From Mya arenaria (lineage: Eukaryota > Mollusca > Bivalvia > Myida > Myidae), in assembly GCF_026914265.1 (NCBI RefSeq), contig NC_069132.1:28452932-28516931 (forward strand): a DNA stretch of 64,000 nt, written 5' to 3'. Positions 24,134-36,205 of this stretch are shown here, one piece after another (position 1 is the stretch's first letter; every line of letters begins with the position of its first letter). Both the position numbers and the translations under genes were made by a program. The notes below the pieces were generated by a model. That model had not been told where the DNA came from. It worked only from the letters and a program-made list of their open reading frames with translations, and did not search any database.

Positions 24134-25380
24134 TGTTATTTGGAAAATAGAAATCAAGGGAAGTAACCGGAGGTAAAATAGGCGTGACTATACTATTATT
24201 TACTCGACCGATGAAACGGATACAGAACTGTTTTCCGGAGTAACAATTATGACGTCCAACTCTCACTCAAATGCACAATCCAGACACAAAAAATAAAAAC
24301 TTCATAATAAATCCACTAACACTAACTACTTACGTAATAATTTTCAAATATTGTATATTATAAAATATTAATGCGGATTAAGAAGGGCGGGGTAGAGCGA
24401 CTATCGCTTCCATTTCACGGCCATTACTACTACTGTTCTCATGTTATATATAGAGAAACCCCGAATCATAATTATATCAATGATTTGAATGTTCCGTAGT
24501 GAAGCACCGTAACATTGCATTTGATTAGAGAAAAAAACACAACCGTTAAAACTACAAAAACAGCAATAACAGAGTATTAAAATAAGAACGATATATATGA
24601 TTTAAAATCAATGAATACAGTCATGTAACGTTGAAAAGTAAGGCCTACACAAAGCGGTCACACATAATTGTGTTAAATTTCGTATATTTCCCTCATTACT
24701 TCATAGCTAAATGCATTTAATAGTACCTGCGATCAGCTATAAAATGTGCATTCTTACATGTATTTCAAAGACAAATGTACACCAATTTTGAATTACACTT
24801 TATTATAAATGTTTTAAATGAACATCCATAAAACACAAAGATGGCTTTTAGCATGAACATGCGACGGAAAAGACGAAAAACGCCGTAAAACAAATTTAGA
24901 TACGTTTTAGCTACGTCACTAAGTCTGTTTTCTCGGCAGACGCCATGAACCACATGACATCATTTTCAACCATTTTCGGTCATATCAAACAAGATGAAGG
25001 TGAATAAAGAGAAAGGTAAAATTGCTGACGTTGAGTCACCATGGAGACGGACGGTCGTACAGACGGACGGATTCTCAGATAGTACATGCCATCCTTCGGG
25101 CGCATAAAAAAGCAACAATAAATGTAAAGCAGTGGTAATTACAATTGTAAATAAGTTCTCGATGTATGGCCGACTGAATTGTTTATAATACCAAACAAAA
25201 ATGATTAGCGTTCAGCGCGAAATGCCTCTATACCCGTTTACAAGTAGGTATGCCCCGAGCTTCTTTAGAAACCCACATAAATTGGTTTTAGTAATTGATT
25301 TATTTAAATATCTGTTCGAACATACACAAATGTATATTATGAGTTTCTCTAGTATAGAGGCAATCCGCGCCAAAACGAAG
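24134..25380. other. Intergenic, with a fragment of a MITE end
   Basis: The 5' flank of the BTB gene. Near 25040-25110 GACGGACGG tracts and CTTCGGGCGCATAAAAAA match the distal end of the element family at 14793. No promoter motif was convincing. Confidence 0.4.
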
Positions 25381-25390
25381 TCAGTTTTTC

Positions 25391-25396
25391 TTTATT
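25391..25396 (-). terminator. Poly(A) signal of carboxypeptidase gene
   Basis: Minus-strand AATAAA 70 nt after the TAA at 25466, with a second one overlapping just downstream. The spacing supports 25466 as the true gene end. Confidence 0.6.
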
Positions 25397-25465
25397 TTTT
25401 ATTAACTAAAGCCGCCCGGCATATGCCGAACAAATGGTTTAGTAAATAAAACTAAACAATAATTG

Positions 25466-25633
25466 TTATTTAAGAAATGGTAACGAGGCACCAAGGTTCC
25501 GAAGGTTAATAATTCTTCTCTGATGAGGAAGCAGTCTAAAGATGCTAACTCTTTCTTTCACCGAAAACAGAATCATCATCAGTATCAGCAATGCCGAAAA
25601 CAAAACCACTGGTTCCAATAATAAGCTGTCCGA
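25466..25633 (-). CDS. Carboxypeptidase terminal exon: transmembrane segment
   Basis: 55 codons and TAA. EPVVLFSALLILMMILFSV is a clear membrane-spanning helix, followed by the basic KERV and HQRR. Acceptor CTATTTTCAG. It fits exon 6 in phase 0. Confidence 0.72.
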   Translation of the reverse strand, partial: SDSLLLEPVVLFSALLILMMILFSVKERVSIFRLLPHQRRIINLRNLGASLPFLK

Positions 25634-28600
25634 CTGAAAATAGAATAAAAATAATTAAATAATCCACAAATGTAGCTTTTTATTATATAGATGTTTTTAT
25701 AACGGAATCATAAATGAATATACCATTGACAAGTTTACGAATCGGCCCCGTACTTTTTAAAATTAGGATGCATTTCCGTACATTTTTTCCAGAGCATTGC
25801 GCAGATATGTTCAACGGTCGTTTAATATGGTTATAATGTCGAGAAATATTTTTTTATAAAAAAAGTCAAGTGAAACAGACGAAGCCTAGTCGTAAATGAA
25901 ACGAAACACCCAACCTGTTCAGGGGTCCTTCTCGGGCTTCTGGCGTCTTCTTTACTCATCGTATACAATGGAGGATATGGTTCGTTGAATAAAACACTCA
26001 TGCGCTGAAAAAAGCGTTTCAATGGGCTGTACATGTCTTTCAGTGTGTCTTTCAGTTGGCATCATGGTAACATGTTAGTGTAAGACCCTGTGGAATTATT
26101 ACAGGCAAATTTTAACTAAATAGTCTGTATCGGCAGCATTGATCTGTTCATACAGTATAGACTACCGGTATATTTCAAAGCAGTTCACCTTCATTAAATA
26201 ATTGAACGCAAGAATGTCAGACGTACTTAGCGCCCGTTTTATGTCACTCATGAATATTAAAAAAAATAGTCTTAATCCCTCAACCAAAACCTTTGCAGAA
26301 GATAAATCCTCTTTACGCACCAATGTTAAGTCAAGTGTTAATATAGCGCCAATGACAGCATAAAGCTGTGTTCATTTGATTGTGGCCAATGCGTCAATCG
26401 TGCAAGTACAAGAGGTATGTTCATTTGCATTTAAAAAAAAATGCAAAAATGCAAGATTTTGTAAAACATGGTTATTTCTAAAGATTGCTTTAATGGTTGT
26501 AACCAATGCCCGTTGTACATAAGTCATTTCTCTGTGTAATACTAAGGCCCGTTGTAGGACCTTTCTGGGTGTAATATAAGTCTTGAAAATGATTTCTTTA
26601 TTCATTTTATTTTGTCAATTACCTTAATATATGTACATGGAAGCTGTTTTGTGCATCGAAACGTTAGGAGGTTTCGAAGTTTGGAATCGGAACTGTCCAA
26701 GGTTTAAAGCATGACAACTATCTTAGGATTTGAAATCGGGGACTGTCTAAGGTTTCGACCATGGAGACTGTCTAAGGTTTCGAACATGGGGAGTGTCTAA
26801 GGGTTCCAACATGGGGACTGTCTAAGGTTCTGAGCATGAGGACTGTGTAAGGTTTCGGACATAGAGACTGTCTTAGGTTTCGAACATGGGGACTGTCTAA
26901 GATTTCGGACATACAGACTGTCTTAGGTTTCGAACATGGCGACTGTCTTAGGTTTCGAACATAGGGACTGTCTAAGGTTCTGATCATGAGTACTGTGTAA
27001 GGTTTTCAGCACGGGAACTGCCTAAGGTTTTGAGCATTGGAATTGTCTGAGGTTTCGAGGTTAGAAAAGGGAACTACCTAAGGTTTTGAACATATGAAAT
27101 GTCTAAGGTTTTGAGCATGGGAAATGTCTAAGGTTTTGAGCATGGAAACTGTCTAAGGTTTTCAGCATTGAAACTTTCTCAGATTTTGAGGATAAGAATG
27201 GGAACTGCCCAAAATTTAGAGCATGAGAACTGCCTATGGATTTGTAAAACCAAGGCCAGATGTAGGCGATATCTCTGTGTAAAAATGTGTATCACTATCA
27301 GCCTTAAGCCTTAAGCATGGTAGTAGGCGACATCTCTGTGTAAAAATGTGTATCACTATCAGCCTAAGTCTTAAGCATGGTATGTATTTTTTGACTACTG
27401 AGCTTCCTCCGTTTAAGAGGTTTTGGAGCATTATGAATATTCGCGATTTTGAGCATCTGTATAGGTATACTGGATTGGGATGTATACTGACCATTGGAAC
27501 TGTCTCAGTCTTAGAGCATTGGACCTATCTAAGGTTTAAATTTGAGCAATTCAAAACTAATGTTACGACCAACAGAAATGTGTCTATACCTGTAAGTTTC
27601 TATTCTTTTCTTTTTTTTCAAACCGTGGTTGGTTGATCAAATTGTCTCCACGTTGTTTCGATTTTTTCCATGAAAGGAGGTAGTGGAAAAAGTTCACGTA
27701 CAGTGGGTAAATCTTTTCTACAACTGTCTGGAAAAAAGAGAAATACCATTAAGAGTTAAATATAAAGTCACTAATCAGAGACAGTCTCACTTGTTATACA
27801 TGAATACTGCTGCATTTTAAAACTACATTCTGCAGTTTAAGAAAAGAGACAGTTTTTAATAATGCTCTATTTTATCTAAATATTAATTTTGGTTCAAAGC
27901 AAGCAATTTTATTGAAAGGTATTTAATACTTCTTAAATATGTTTTTTATTAATAAATCCGTCTGGCAAAACTTATAACTGCCATTTCAACCATTTCGGAG
28001 TTACTCTTTATTTCAATTCTAGTCACAAATCAACAGCGGAACCTTGGCTATGTAAATATAAATATGTTTGGGCCGAATGAATGGGAAGGTACACTACATC
28101 AATGAAACGATCTTCTTCACGGTACCTTTAATTGTTCATTAGCAGGGTTAAATAGGTCAAAACAGCTTGGTGTTGTGTGCCTTTCTGGTCCCCATAACTC
28201 GATTGCATAGGTAAATGGAATCTTCAATAAGGGAGAAGAATTATTAAACAAGACATTTATATAGAGCTCAATTATACGCATAAGAAAACGAAAAGGTGAA
28301 TGTAAAAAGACTTTGAACAAAGACAAATTCTGTAAATTTCTATTTTGCAAGAACAGTCGGGCCCCGTTAGCTCGAACTCCCAGGGACCGGCAAAATACCA
28401 CGAGCCTCGAAAAAAAATCAAGTGAAGCGGGAATGCTTACCATCAGTATAAAAAAATCAAAGAAATCAGTCGGGGTTTGACTGTAGTCCAAACAGTATTT
28501 CAAATCCAGCGAGAGTCGTGAAGCCCGCTGATGATATGTCTGGTCATGTTCTACCATTTAAAATAATAATAAAATGTTTTACTGAAGATAATTTCAATAT

Positions 28601-31007
28601 CGTTAAGGGGCCGTTGGTGCAAAAATCAAGCTAAACAAAAGTATCCAGCAATAGTTACGTGTTTAACTCCCGCCATATAGTCGAACACTGTTCCGTCTGC
28701 TGTGTAGTCATTGAGATCAGCCGCTTTACCGTATTGGTATCTGTAACTGGTACACGTGGACAAGATTTCCGCTAATTTCATCATCTCTGCTATATTTTCG
28801 GGTTCTCTATTTGTAGCTTTTGACTTTGTATCTGTACATAAAAAAGTTTTAACAAATATACAGACTTACACGAAATAAATCGGCATAATTTTATTAATTC
28901 ATAACTGTTTTAACTTCATGAATCACAGTGAAAGCTGTTTCCTGTGAACACATCAATAGGTATTGTTTTTTTTCTAATTTTTTGATGGCACAGTCACACA
29001 CACAAGGATATATCCGTGCGTTGAGGTACGGCGCAGATGGCATTGGTCCGTTGAGAGGACACGGTGAAGTACGGAAAATGACGTCTTGTACGGACAAAAA
29101 TGGTGAGGCAACAATGTAAGTACGGCGTACTTCGTTGCATTACGTTTTACTTCGGCTAGCAACTTGCCAAGCCTGTGGATGGGTCAACGGTGAACTACCT
29201 TAAACTACGTTTAAGTACGGCCAGTCGCGGATAACTATACGTTCAACAACAGATCAATACGTATGACTTAGTTTGCTACGAATTGGTACGTTTCAGTACG
29301 GATTACTACGTTTTATGACGTTTGTCTACGTATGCATGTTTCAACAAATTCTCGACAAATTGTGCATGTTCAAGAGTTGCAAGTTTGGGATAAGTCTAAA
29401 ATACGTTTTGGCCAAGTGTTGGTACGGATTGATACGGATTTCTACTATAAGTTGAGGTACGGCGCAGTTATGGGTCGATACGGATTGCTACGTTTTTATC
29501 CGTGATATTTCAAGACGTAGCTATCAGTACCGTGTGTGTGCGTGCGTGCGCGTGTGTGTGGTACATAAGAGGAAAGTCCTCATCGATAAAATCAAAACCA
29601 AGTCCTCTTCACTTGGAGACAATGTCTTTCGTTCCCAAATTATTTTCTGATCATCATTCTTGTGTGTACATTCATACGATATGAAAATTGATGTTTACTT
29701 CTAACAAAGGATAAGCTAGATAAGCTTTACATGTATAATCCAAACCTGCATAAGGAACGTAGATCTGTTTAATGCCTGAATGAAGCGACAAAAAAGCATC
29801 AAACTTGACATCCTTCGTTAGCTGTCTGTACACTCTTGTCTCGGGCTCTGAAAGAATACAAGAGAAGATCCACTAACATACCAATTACCATAACAAATAT
29901 TGCAATATCAATTTAACTTCATGGATTGACAATTAGCAGCATCGATTCATCATTTAATATTTAAAATATATCATGACTATATCATGGAAGTCTCGTCAGG
30001 TGTTTTGCCAAGGAGTTATAAGAATTGTATCATTAATTTATATAAAGGTAAACATAAACTAAAGTTCAGTTTTGAAAGATATGGTCAAGGTATGCCTTAT
30101 GGTGAACTATAGTATTGAAATCTAGCTAGGTGCTATCAATTGTGGAAAGTGATGGACATACACTGTGTTGTGGTTAATTTGTTGGTAAATAACCTTGGAA
30201 TATTTTCATGGAGTTATTTAGAATGTGTATTGAATTTAGTGTTCTTTTAACTAAGTGTGTCTGTGGTTAACATTCTGCGACTGGGGTAGCGGCATAAAAG
30301 CAGACGAAAGGGTCAGAATATGTGCAGTTCGTAAGTGTGTCCGGCTTGATTCGCTTAACCCCCTGTCGTTAATCTTGAAAGGTTTATCGATAAAGCCCAG
30401 ATTTTTGCTGCCCAAGCCTTCGAAATGGATTTTACTCAGGTGATGTTCCCATAAGGGACCCGCAGACACCACAGGCTACTTCCAAAGCTTGTGATACAGT
30501 GACAGGATGTGACATCAAAATGGATTTTAATGACCCTGTTCAATTTATGGCCACTTATGAGCGTCGTAACGAATGTAACGTGAATGATGGTCACACGGGC
30601 GGCGCAGAACGGCATACTTACGTGATTCTGTCGATGAGACTTCAAACATACTCCAGAGATAGCCACAAGCATTACCGATGGACATTTAACCACAGTGAAA
30701 AAGCGCTCTACAACGCATTTTTATTTATATAATACGTCTGGGACTGTGCAAAACATATATCCAAAAATACCAGTCTTCAAACGTTTACCAACGTTCGGAT
30801 GTTTTCTGTACGTAATGCATCAAACAGTGTTATTATTCGCCACAATGTTGGGGCAGATGACGCTAGTAATTTAATTTTGGACGGACCATGTAACATGCAA
30901 ACAATGGTTCACGCGACCAACCGGTCTTGTCGGCGAGGCCGTCGTCATCCTGGGTGTCTTAACCGGATCATCAACCCTCCCCCCATCCACACACGCACGC
31001 ACGCACG

Positions 31008-31038
<31 letters not shown>

Positions 31039-33749
31039 ACACCGGGAACAAGATTATTAAGCATCGTAAAATATAACCTAAGAATACATCGTTTGAAGCG
31101 CGTGCTCGTAGCTATTAAATCAGGAAGTGGTAACAGTCTGAAGTAATTGCCTTGAACAGATGGACACACTTACGAACTATCAGCATGACTAGTTTAAAAT
31201 GACTGCAAACAATATTAATGTTTGTTTGTGTGTTTAAAGAATTTAAATATCATGCACGGAAATGTGACTAGGTCTTTTCCGATGCAACTTACCTGGTTGA
31301 CACTCTCGTGCATCATAGCTTAGATTTTTTCGGAGTATTTTTATTGGCTGGTAAACGAACCGTTCAAACGAAAAATTAAATCATCAATAAAACGAAATAC
31401 CCATCTTGTGATTAAATTTGACACTTATCTTACCATGTCTGAAGGCGTTGATGGCGTCTGTATTAAGCTGTGTTATTTTATCAGCATATGTAACAGTGGT
31501 ATGTGCCCGGACGCACCCGGATACATCGAACCCACTGACGTCAAAAATAATGTAAACAAGTTTTTTACTTGTGTATGTGCTGTTATCTCATAGTGTTTGT
31601 ATGGCTGCGAGCTGTGTTAAAACAACCGTCATCAGATAGAAAGAGCGCATATAGATATATGTGACAATCATTGCGTGAAAACAGTAAACAGAAAATCCAC
31701 GTGGTGAAAGTGAATTGTCGCCCTATTGATCAGTGTTCTTAGGAATAAAACTCACACAACTCCTTCCATAGTTCCGAGAACCCTCACCTATCTTCACTGG
31801 TTTAATATAAGGACCCCATTGGAAATAAGTTGAATAACTTAAATGGGTTATCCTGTGTTATATATTTGTCACATTGAATTAAATCTTTATTAACGCACGT
31901 ATGTATCCAAAGCATTATAATGATGTTGTGCTTTAGTATAGATATCATCACTAATACTTTGTTAATCAGTCTGTGTTATAACTTTATGAGATATTTGTTT
32001 TGTTACTATGACAAATATATATGCACGAACAAATCTATCTATCTACTGTATCGCAAGTTCACGTGCGTTATGTACATTACAGCAACAAGTGAATTAAGTA
32101 CACTTAAATAACACTCACCGTTTTTTTGGCTGAAATATTTTTTTGTGAATAGACTGCCTAATCTCATGTTTGATTAAAAGTGAAGCATGACAGTACATTA
32201 AATGGTTTTGTAACACGGATGGGAAGTCTGATCAATCGATGCATACAATTTATAACTCTAGCTGCAAGAGGGCAGAGAAATATCAATGTTTGGCTTTATG
32301 TTGCTAAAATCATGTGCAGCATTGCAAATAATATTTTATAAAGCTGTTTTAACCTGGAATGTTGTGGTTATGCACACTATGCTTAACGAGTTATTTCGTG
32401 TGTTTTTGGGTTAGATTTGCATTAATGTGCGTGCAGGCTGATCTGTGGTCTTTACCTATGTGTTTAATTTATTTGTATAAATCTGTATAATATGATTATT
32501 ATTCTGTTTTGTCGTATTGATTATTATGATAATAACTAGATTTCCTTTTGTACATTTAATGTAACATTTGATGTTTGTTTAATCTCTTCAATTATGGAGG
32601 AACAAAAAGTATCTATATAAATTATGTATCTTCATTATCATTTAGGAATAAAGGAATCTATACACAAATATTAGCCTGTATATGTGTTCTTATTTTCAAT
32701 TAATAGCTACGTGGCCATATAATTTAAAAAGCGACGAATATGGCAGAAATGTGCACATGATGGTCTCCATGAGGGCATAAGGGTGCTTCCAAGGTGCAAC
32801 AGCCATTCCTCAACTCTTCAGCTAAAATTCAACTGTCGATATTCCATGAAAAGAAATCCATTCCTGGGTGATAACCAGTGCTAATCATTGACAAATCTCA
32901 GAAGAAGTATAGCACCCAAGCCCTTTTGACCCAGAGTTAGTCCATATAAACAGCTGCTTCAGAGTCTTTGACGATTTTTGATTTGGCGACTCTACGTTTA
33001 GGGAACAAATGAATATCCAAATGTTAAAAAACAGTTCACTAAATTCACTAAACGCGCATTATTGTGGCTAATCCAGAGCCTGATATGCTAGCCACTCGGC
33101 CATCATAGCCCAAAATCCTACTTTTGATTAGTGTTTGGGACTCACCTGAGAATGCAAATGGCCCCCTGTATTCTTCATCTGTCTTGTCCGCTGAGCTTCC
33201 TTTCCCTCCAAACTCCCATTCAAAGTTTCTGTTGATATCAACACCATTTGCTGTACCTCTCCAACAAAAATTCTTAGTCTGCTCAACATGCAATCTTCCA
33301 TCAGGATTGGCGATAACAATTACATAGACATCAAAGTCTTTCAAATCAATATCTTGTTCATTTTTACTTTGCAAAATCATGTTTAGGAAATAAAACAAGG
33401 ACTCAATTGGCAGAAATTCACGGGCATGTTCTCCGAAAGACAACAAAATTTTCACAGTTTCGGAGTTGTTTGAATAAGGATTAGCACCAATATGCACCAC
33501 ATGTTGAGAATTGCCACCACGGGATAAGTACAGTTCTGAAAGATCTTGAATAATATTGCTGTGTTCTTTAATAAGGTTTTGCATTACTGAATTTATTGAT
33601 GAAAGATTATGATAAATACCATAATTTGGAGTGTATTTTTCTCTCTGTGGTCTAACATCATAAGACAAAACTTGTTTTATATCCAAATAAATCCACAAAT
33701 GTACTATGATTGTCATGAAACCACAAAAATGTTCATTTTGTTTCATCAT
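25466..33749 (-). CDS. M14 zinc carboxypeptidase with C-terminal transmembrane anchor, 7 exons, 456 aa
   Basis: Exons: 33749-33146, 29847-29746, 28831-28659, 28221-28126, 27727-27590, 26004-25915, 25633-25466. All have GT-AG introns with matching phases; the frame closes at TAA 25468-25466. It hydrolyses C-terminal residues from peptides (family inference). Visible: signal-type N terminus (GFMTIIVHLWIYL); H108 and E111 in GEHAREF; R152 in NPDGR; N173-R174 in DINRNF; H224 in LHSG; E301 in IELWG, matching H69, E72, R127, N144/R145, H196 and E270 of carboxypeptidase A. There is no room for a classical ~95-residue propeptide. The last two exons add a Pro-rich linker and a hydrophobic helix at about 408-426, followed by a basic tail, so the enzyme is probably a type I ectoenzyme. 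The first in-frame ATG is at 33749; the open frame extends upstream without another ATG. The subfamily was not assigned. Confidence 0.88.
25915..26004 (-). CDS. Carboxypeptidase exon 6: juxtamembrane linker
   Basis: 30 codons, RMSVLFNEPYPPLYTMSKED then SPRRTPEQ. The acceptor TTTTTTCAG is strong; the donor is GTTGGG. Phase 0 on both sides. It is assigned to the gene by position, phase and splice sites; no homology was recognised. Confidence 0.68.
26650..27235. repeat. ~25 bp degenerate minisatellite
   Basis: About 20 copies of a unit like GACTGTCTAAGGTTTCGAACATGGG, clearest at 26750-27010 and more diverged after. It lies in the carboxypeptidase intron between exons 5 and 6. Confidence 0.9.
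27258..27382. repeat. ~60 bp tandem duplication
   Basis: GTAGGCGATATCTCTGTGTA through CACTATCAGCCT appears twice, with AGCATGGTA after each. Confidence 0.85.
27590..27727 (-). CDS. Carboxypeptidase exon 5: end of catalytic domain
   Basis: 46 codons (TVVEKIYPLYVNFFHYLLSW then a basic stretch) ending NRNLQ. Acceptor TTTCCAG. The donor is GTATAG, so unspliced RNA adds Val and stops at TAG 27586-27584, giving a 372-residue form without the membrane anchor. Confidence 0.88.
28126..28221 (-). CDS. Carboxypeptidase exon 4: catalytic Glu
   Basis: 32 codons beginning IPFTYAIELWG, which holds the catalytic Glu, then SCFDLFNPANEQLK. Acceptor TTGAAG, donor GTACCG. Phase 0 on both sides. Confidence 0.92.
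28659..28831 (-). CDS. Carboxypeptidase exon 3: catalytic-domain segment
   Basis: 57 codons including YRYQYGKAADLNDYTADGTV and DYMAGVKH, the region that holds the substrate-side Tyr/Asp in M14 enzymes. Acceptor TGTACAG, donor GTAACT. Phases fit exons 2 and 4. Confidence 0.9.
29000..29515. repeat. TACG/CGTA-rich island
   Basis: TACG, TACGG and ACGTTT words occur every 10-20 nt. GTTGAGGTACGGCGCAG occurs near both ends as a direct repeat (about 29017 and 29450). It lies in the carboxypeptidase intron between exons 2 and 3. Origin unknown; MITE-like or decayed satellite. Confidence 0.6.
29538..29562. repeat. GT/GC microsatellite
   Basis: Mixed GTGTGTGTGCGTGCGTGCGC tract in the carboxypeptidase intron. 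Confidence 0.85.
29746..29847 (-). CDS. Carboxypeptidase exon 2: third zinc ligand
   Basis: Encodes PETRVYRQLTKDVKFDAFLS and LHSGIKQIYVPYA. The His in LHSG is the third zinc ligand. Acceptor TTTCAG, donor GTTTGG. G from exon 1 plus AG makes Glu, giving the usual F-S-E-P-E motif. Confidence 0.92.
29848..33145. other. Carboxypeptidase intron 1, 3.3 kb
   Basis: Contains the CA/CACG microsatellite at 30988-31042 and a strong but isolated minus-strand donor near 31290. No gene was recognised inside. Confidence 0.55.
30988..31042. repeat. (CACG)n/(CA)n microsatellite
   Basis: ACGC units followed by about 14 CA units. Confidence 0.93.
33146..33749 (-). CDS. Carboxypeptidase exon 1: signal peptide, zinc-binding HxxE, Asn-Arg
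   Basis: Carries the signal segment, GEHAREF zinc site, NPDGR and DINRNFEWEF substrate-binding motifs. It ends GCA TTC TCA G before a consensus donor GTGAGT. ATGs at 33749, 33746 and the later one before TIIVHLW are all possible starts. The first gives the longest product. Confidence 0.9.
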
Positions 33750-33829
33750 GCCTAGTCTGAAGTCAGTAACTATGTGCAAGAATTTAAGTCGATATTCCAA
33801 TCCATTCAACACATTATAAAACTTATGAC

Positions 33830-36205
33830 TTTTAACATGCTCAGCTGGTATGGCATAATTTCACAGTTCAATAGGCATGAATTTCAAGCTTCCTGATTTT
33901 AAGATACAAATAATCAAAATATCAGTATGTGGTCTTGTGGTTAGACTGTCCATTTTATGTTTACTTTCTTCAGTATTTACAGTAACATATCTAAAAGTTG
34001 TCATAAACAATTAACAACATATATTTGTAAAACGCACTATTCCTATTGAATCTGCATTGATCAATTTATTGTCAAATTGACTTAACATCTATACTTTTAC
34101 ATTTAAATAAACGTGACAGTTGTTGTAACCTGTGCACTTCAAGTTCAGGATTGTTTACATGTTTGGCCATGCTTGATTACTCTTATTCGATTAAAACTAA
34201 AGGTTACAATATACTATACGTATATATCTGCAACAACGCAGTGGCCTCCCCTGGCGTGAGATTAATAAGGAACCATTTATACCATTCCTGTGTGATAACA
34301 AGTATAAATAATTAATTTCAAAGTTGGGGATCAGTCATGGCATTCTGATCCGATGGCTGATAGGCTTATCATTCAGTCATCACCAACAATTAAAAGAATG
34401 TGAATGTCTAGAACATGTACATGCAGTTTCTTTGCTCCACTCAATTAAATAGAGAAACTTGAATATTCTGAGCATTTTATTATAAGAGACTGTCATATAC
34501 CAATAGCAAATACTGCTACACACTGGCATTTTACATCCAACTCAAATTGCGCACTAACGGCATACATCAGTCTACATAAACAACAAATAAAAATATGCCA
34601 AAGATGACGTAAATTACATAGAATTGTATCATGAAGATGATAAATATACAGATGTAAATGTGTGGCAAATGTCTAAGCTGATTTTATCTATGCAGTTACA
34701 TATTGTATACATTTTGGCTTGAAGCCTCTTCTAATTTAGGATTAATTTAGGACATATATAATCCAGTACATGTACATAAAATCAATAACTGTATAAAACA
34801 ATGAATCAAGAAAAAGGCATTTCTTCACATAATTTTCGGGTTAATATAAAAGAGCAGTAATTAGCAAATGTAATTAAAAAGTAATTGACACACATTGAAA
34901 TTTTCACTTAGTTTTATGAATCATTTTAACATTTTCTCATTTAAGTGTACATGATATTATGAACATAATTATAATGAAAAAAAATCTATAAAATCATTAC
35001 AATCTATAATAATATATATATTTAAGAGAAAAAATCACACACTATGACAAAACAATATGACTACATCATAAAATCTAGATAAAAGAATTTCAATCATAAA
35101 ACATGTCCAGATATATTCTGTACAGAAAGGGCGTTTTAGACTTATAACATATCACAGGCAAAGACGACAGTATGATAAATGAATATTACAAGGAAAAATA
35201 TCAAAGGCAGGGTAGAAAATGCACAAAGCAACAGAATCATATTCAAATAACAATAAACATATTTAATCCCTAATATCTCTTCGACAATCAACCTATATTA
35301 CAAACATGTAATTTTTTGTGTCTAACAAATCTGACATTCAACTAGTATTCCGCAAAATGGATGTGTCACCTGTCAAAGACTATGGCCAGCATGACCTTGG
35401 CCTTTGACCTACAAACCACTTATAGGGGTCATTTACAGACCATGATGAATGTGAAAATACCAAGTGGAAAGACTCATGAGCCCAACAAGTCATTAAAGAT
35501 GCACTCTCACAGAATGACAGTTTTGACATTATATTATTTTTTTGTTCAGAATCAATTATTTTGGTACCAATGCCTTCAATTCAGTCATATAACATAACTC
35601 ACAACAGAACTGATCTCAATTGGTCGAAAAAACGGCTGAAAAATTAAACTTTCTTAAGGCGTTACAAGTATAAAACATCTATGTTCAACGATAATTCTGA
35701 AAAACTGCAATCTAATAGTCTGTCTTCTTATATCATTGGATTCCTGACTTTAATGCAAAAAAATGCTCATTCCAAGACGAAAAAGATAAAAAAGGTCAAT
35801 CTTAGAAAGTGCAGTTTTAAAAAGTTATAAATCAGAAATGAAAGATGACGCATACGCAGGACAAAGTAATCCCTGTGTATCTCATGCTTCCAAGATTATA
35901 TTAATTATTAGTAATTGTAGACATCAATCTTCAAGGCTCAAAGATATGACACAATAAGTTTTCTATTAACAATTCTATGACAACTACACACATTTCACCG
36001 AACATAAACACAAACATTAATGGAATGGCCAGTCGTGGGAAGACATTTCTACCATATTTAAACATCACGTCATTCTGTCAAACAATTATTTCACTGGAAA
36101 ACAAAGTAAAATACTATTGCTGATACATGATAAAGTTAAAGAATGAAAACATTGGGCTAATTGATCAGAATTTCGTTAAATTAAACATTGATGACCAGTG
36201 TGTGT
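33830..36205. other. AT-rich intergenic, no gene seen
   Basis: The 5' flank of the carboxypeptidase and far 3' flank of the TRERF1-like gene. No sustained coding frame or repeat structure. Confidence 0.5.

Noticed and set aside
30251..30732. Overlapping 60-85 codon frames on both strands
   Set aside because: No splice sites, family motif or conservation signal favours either; they are in the carboxypeptidase intron.
31270..31345. Extra carboxypeptidase exon (open frame ending CCAG|GTAAGT)
   Set aside because: Its acceptor phase does not fit between exons 1 and 2, whose direct junction restores the family motif F-S-E-P-E.
33749..33812. Upstream start of the carboxypeptidase at 33812
   Set aside because: The codon there is TTG, not ATG; the first in-frame ATG is 33749 and it leads directly to a signal-type segment.
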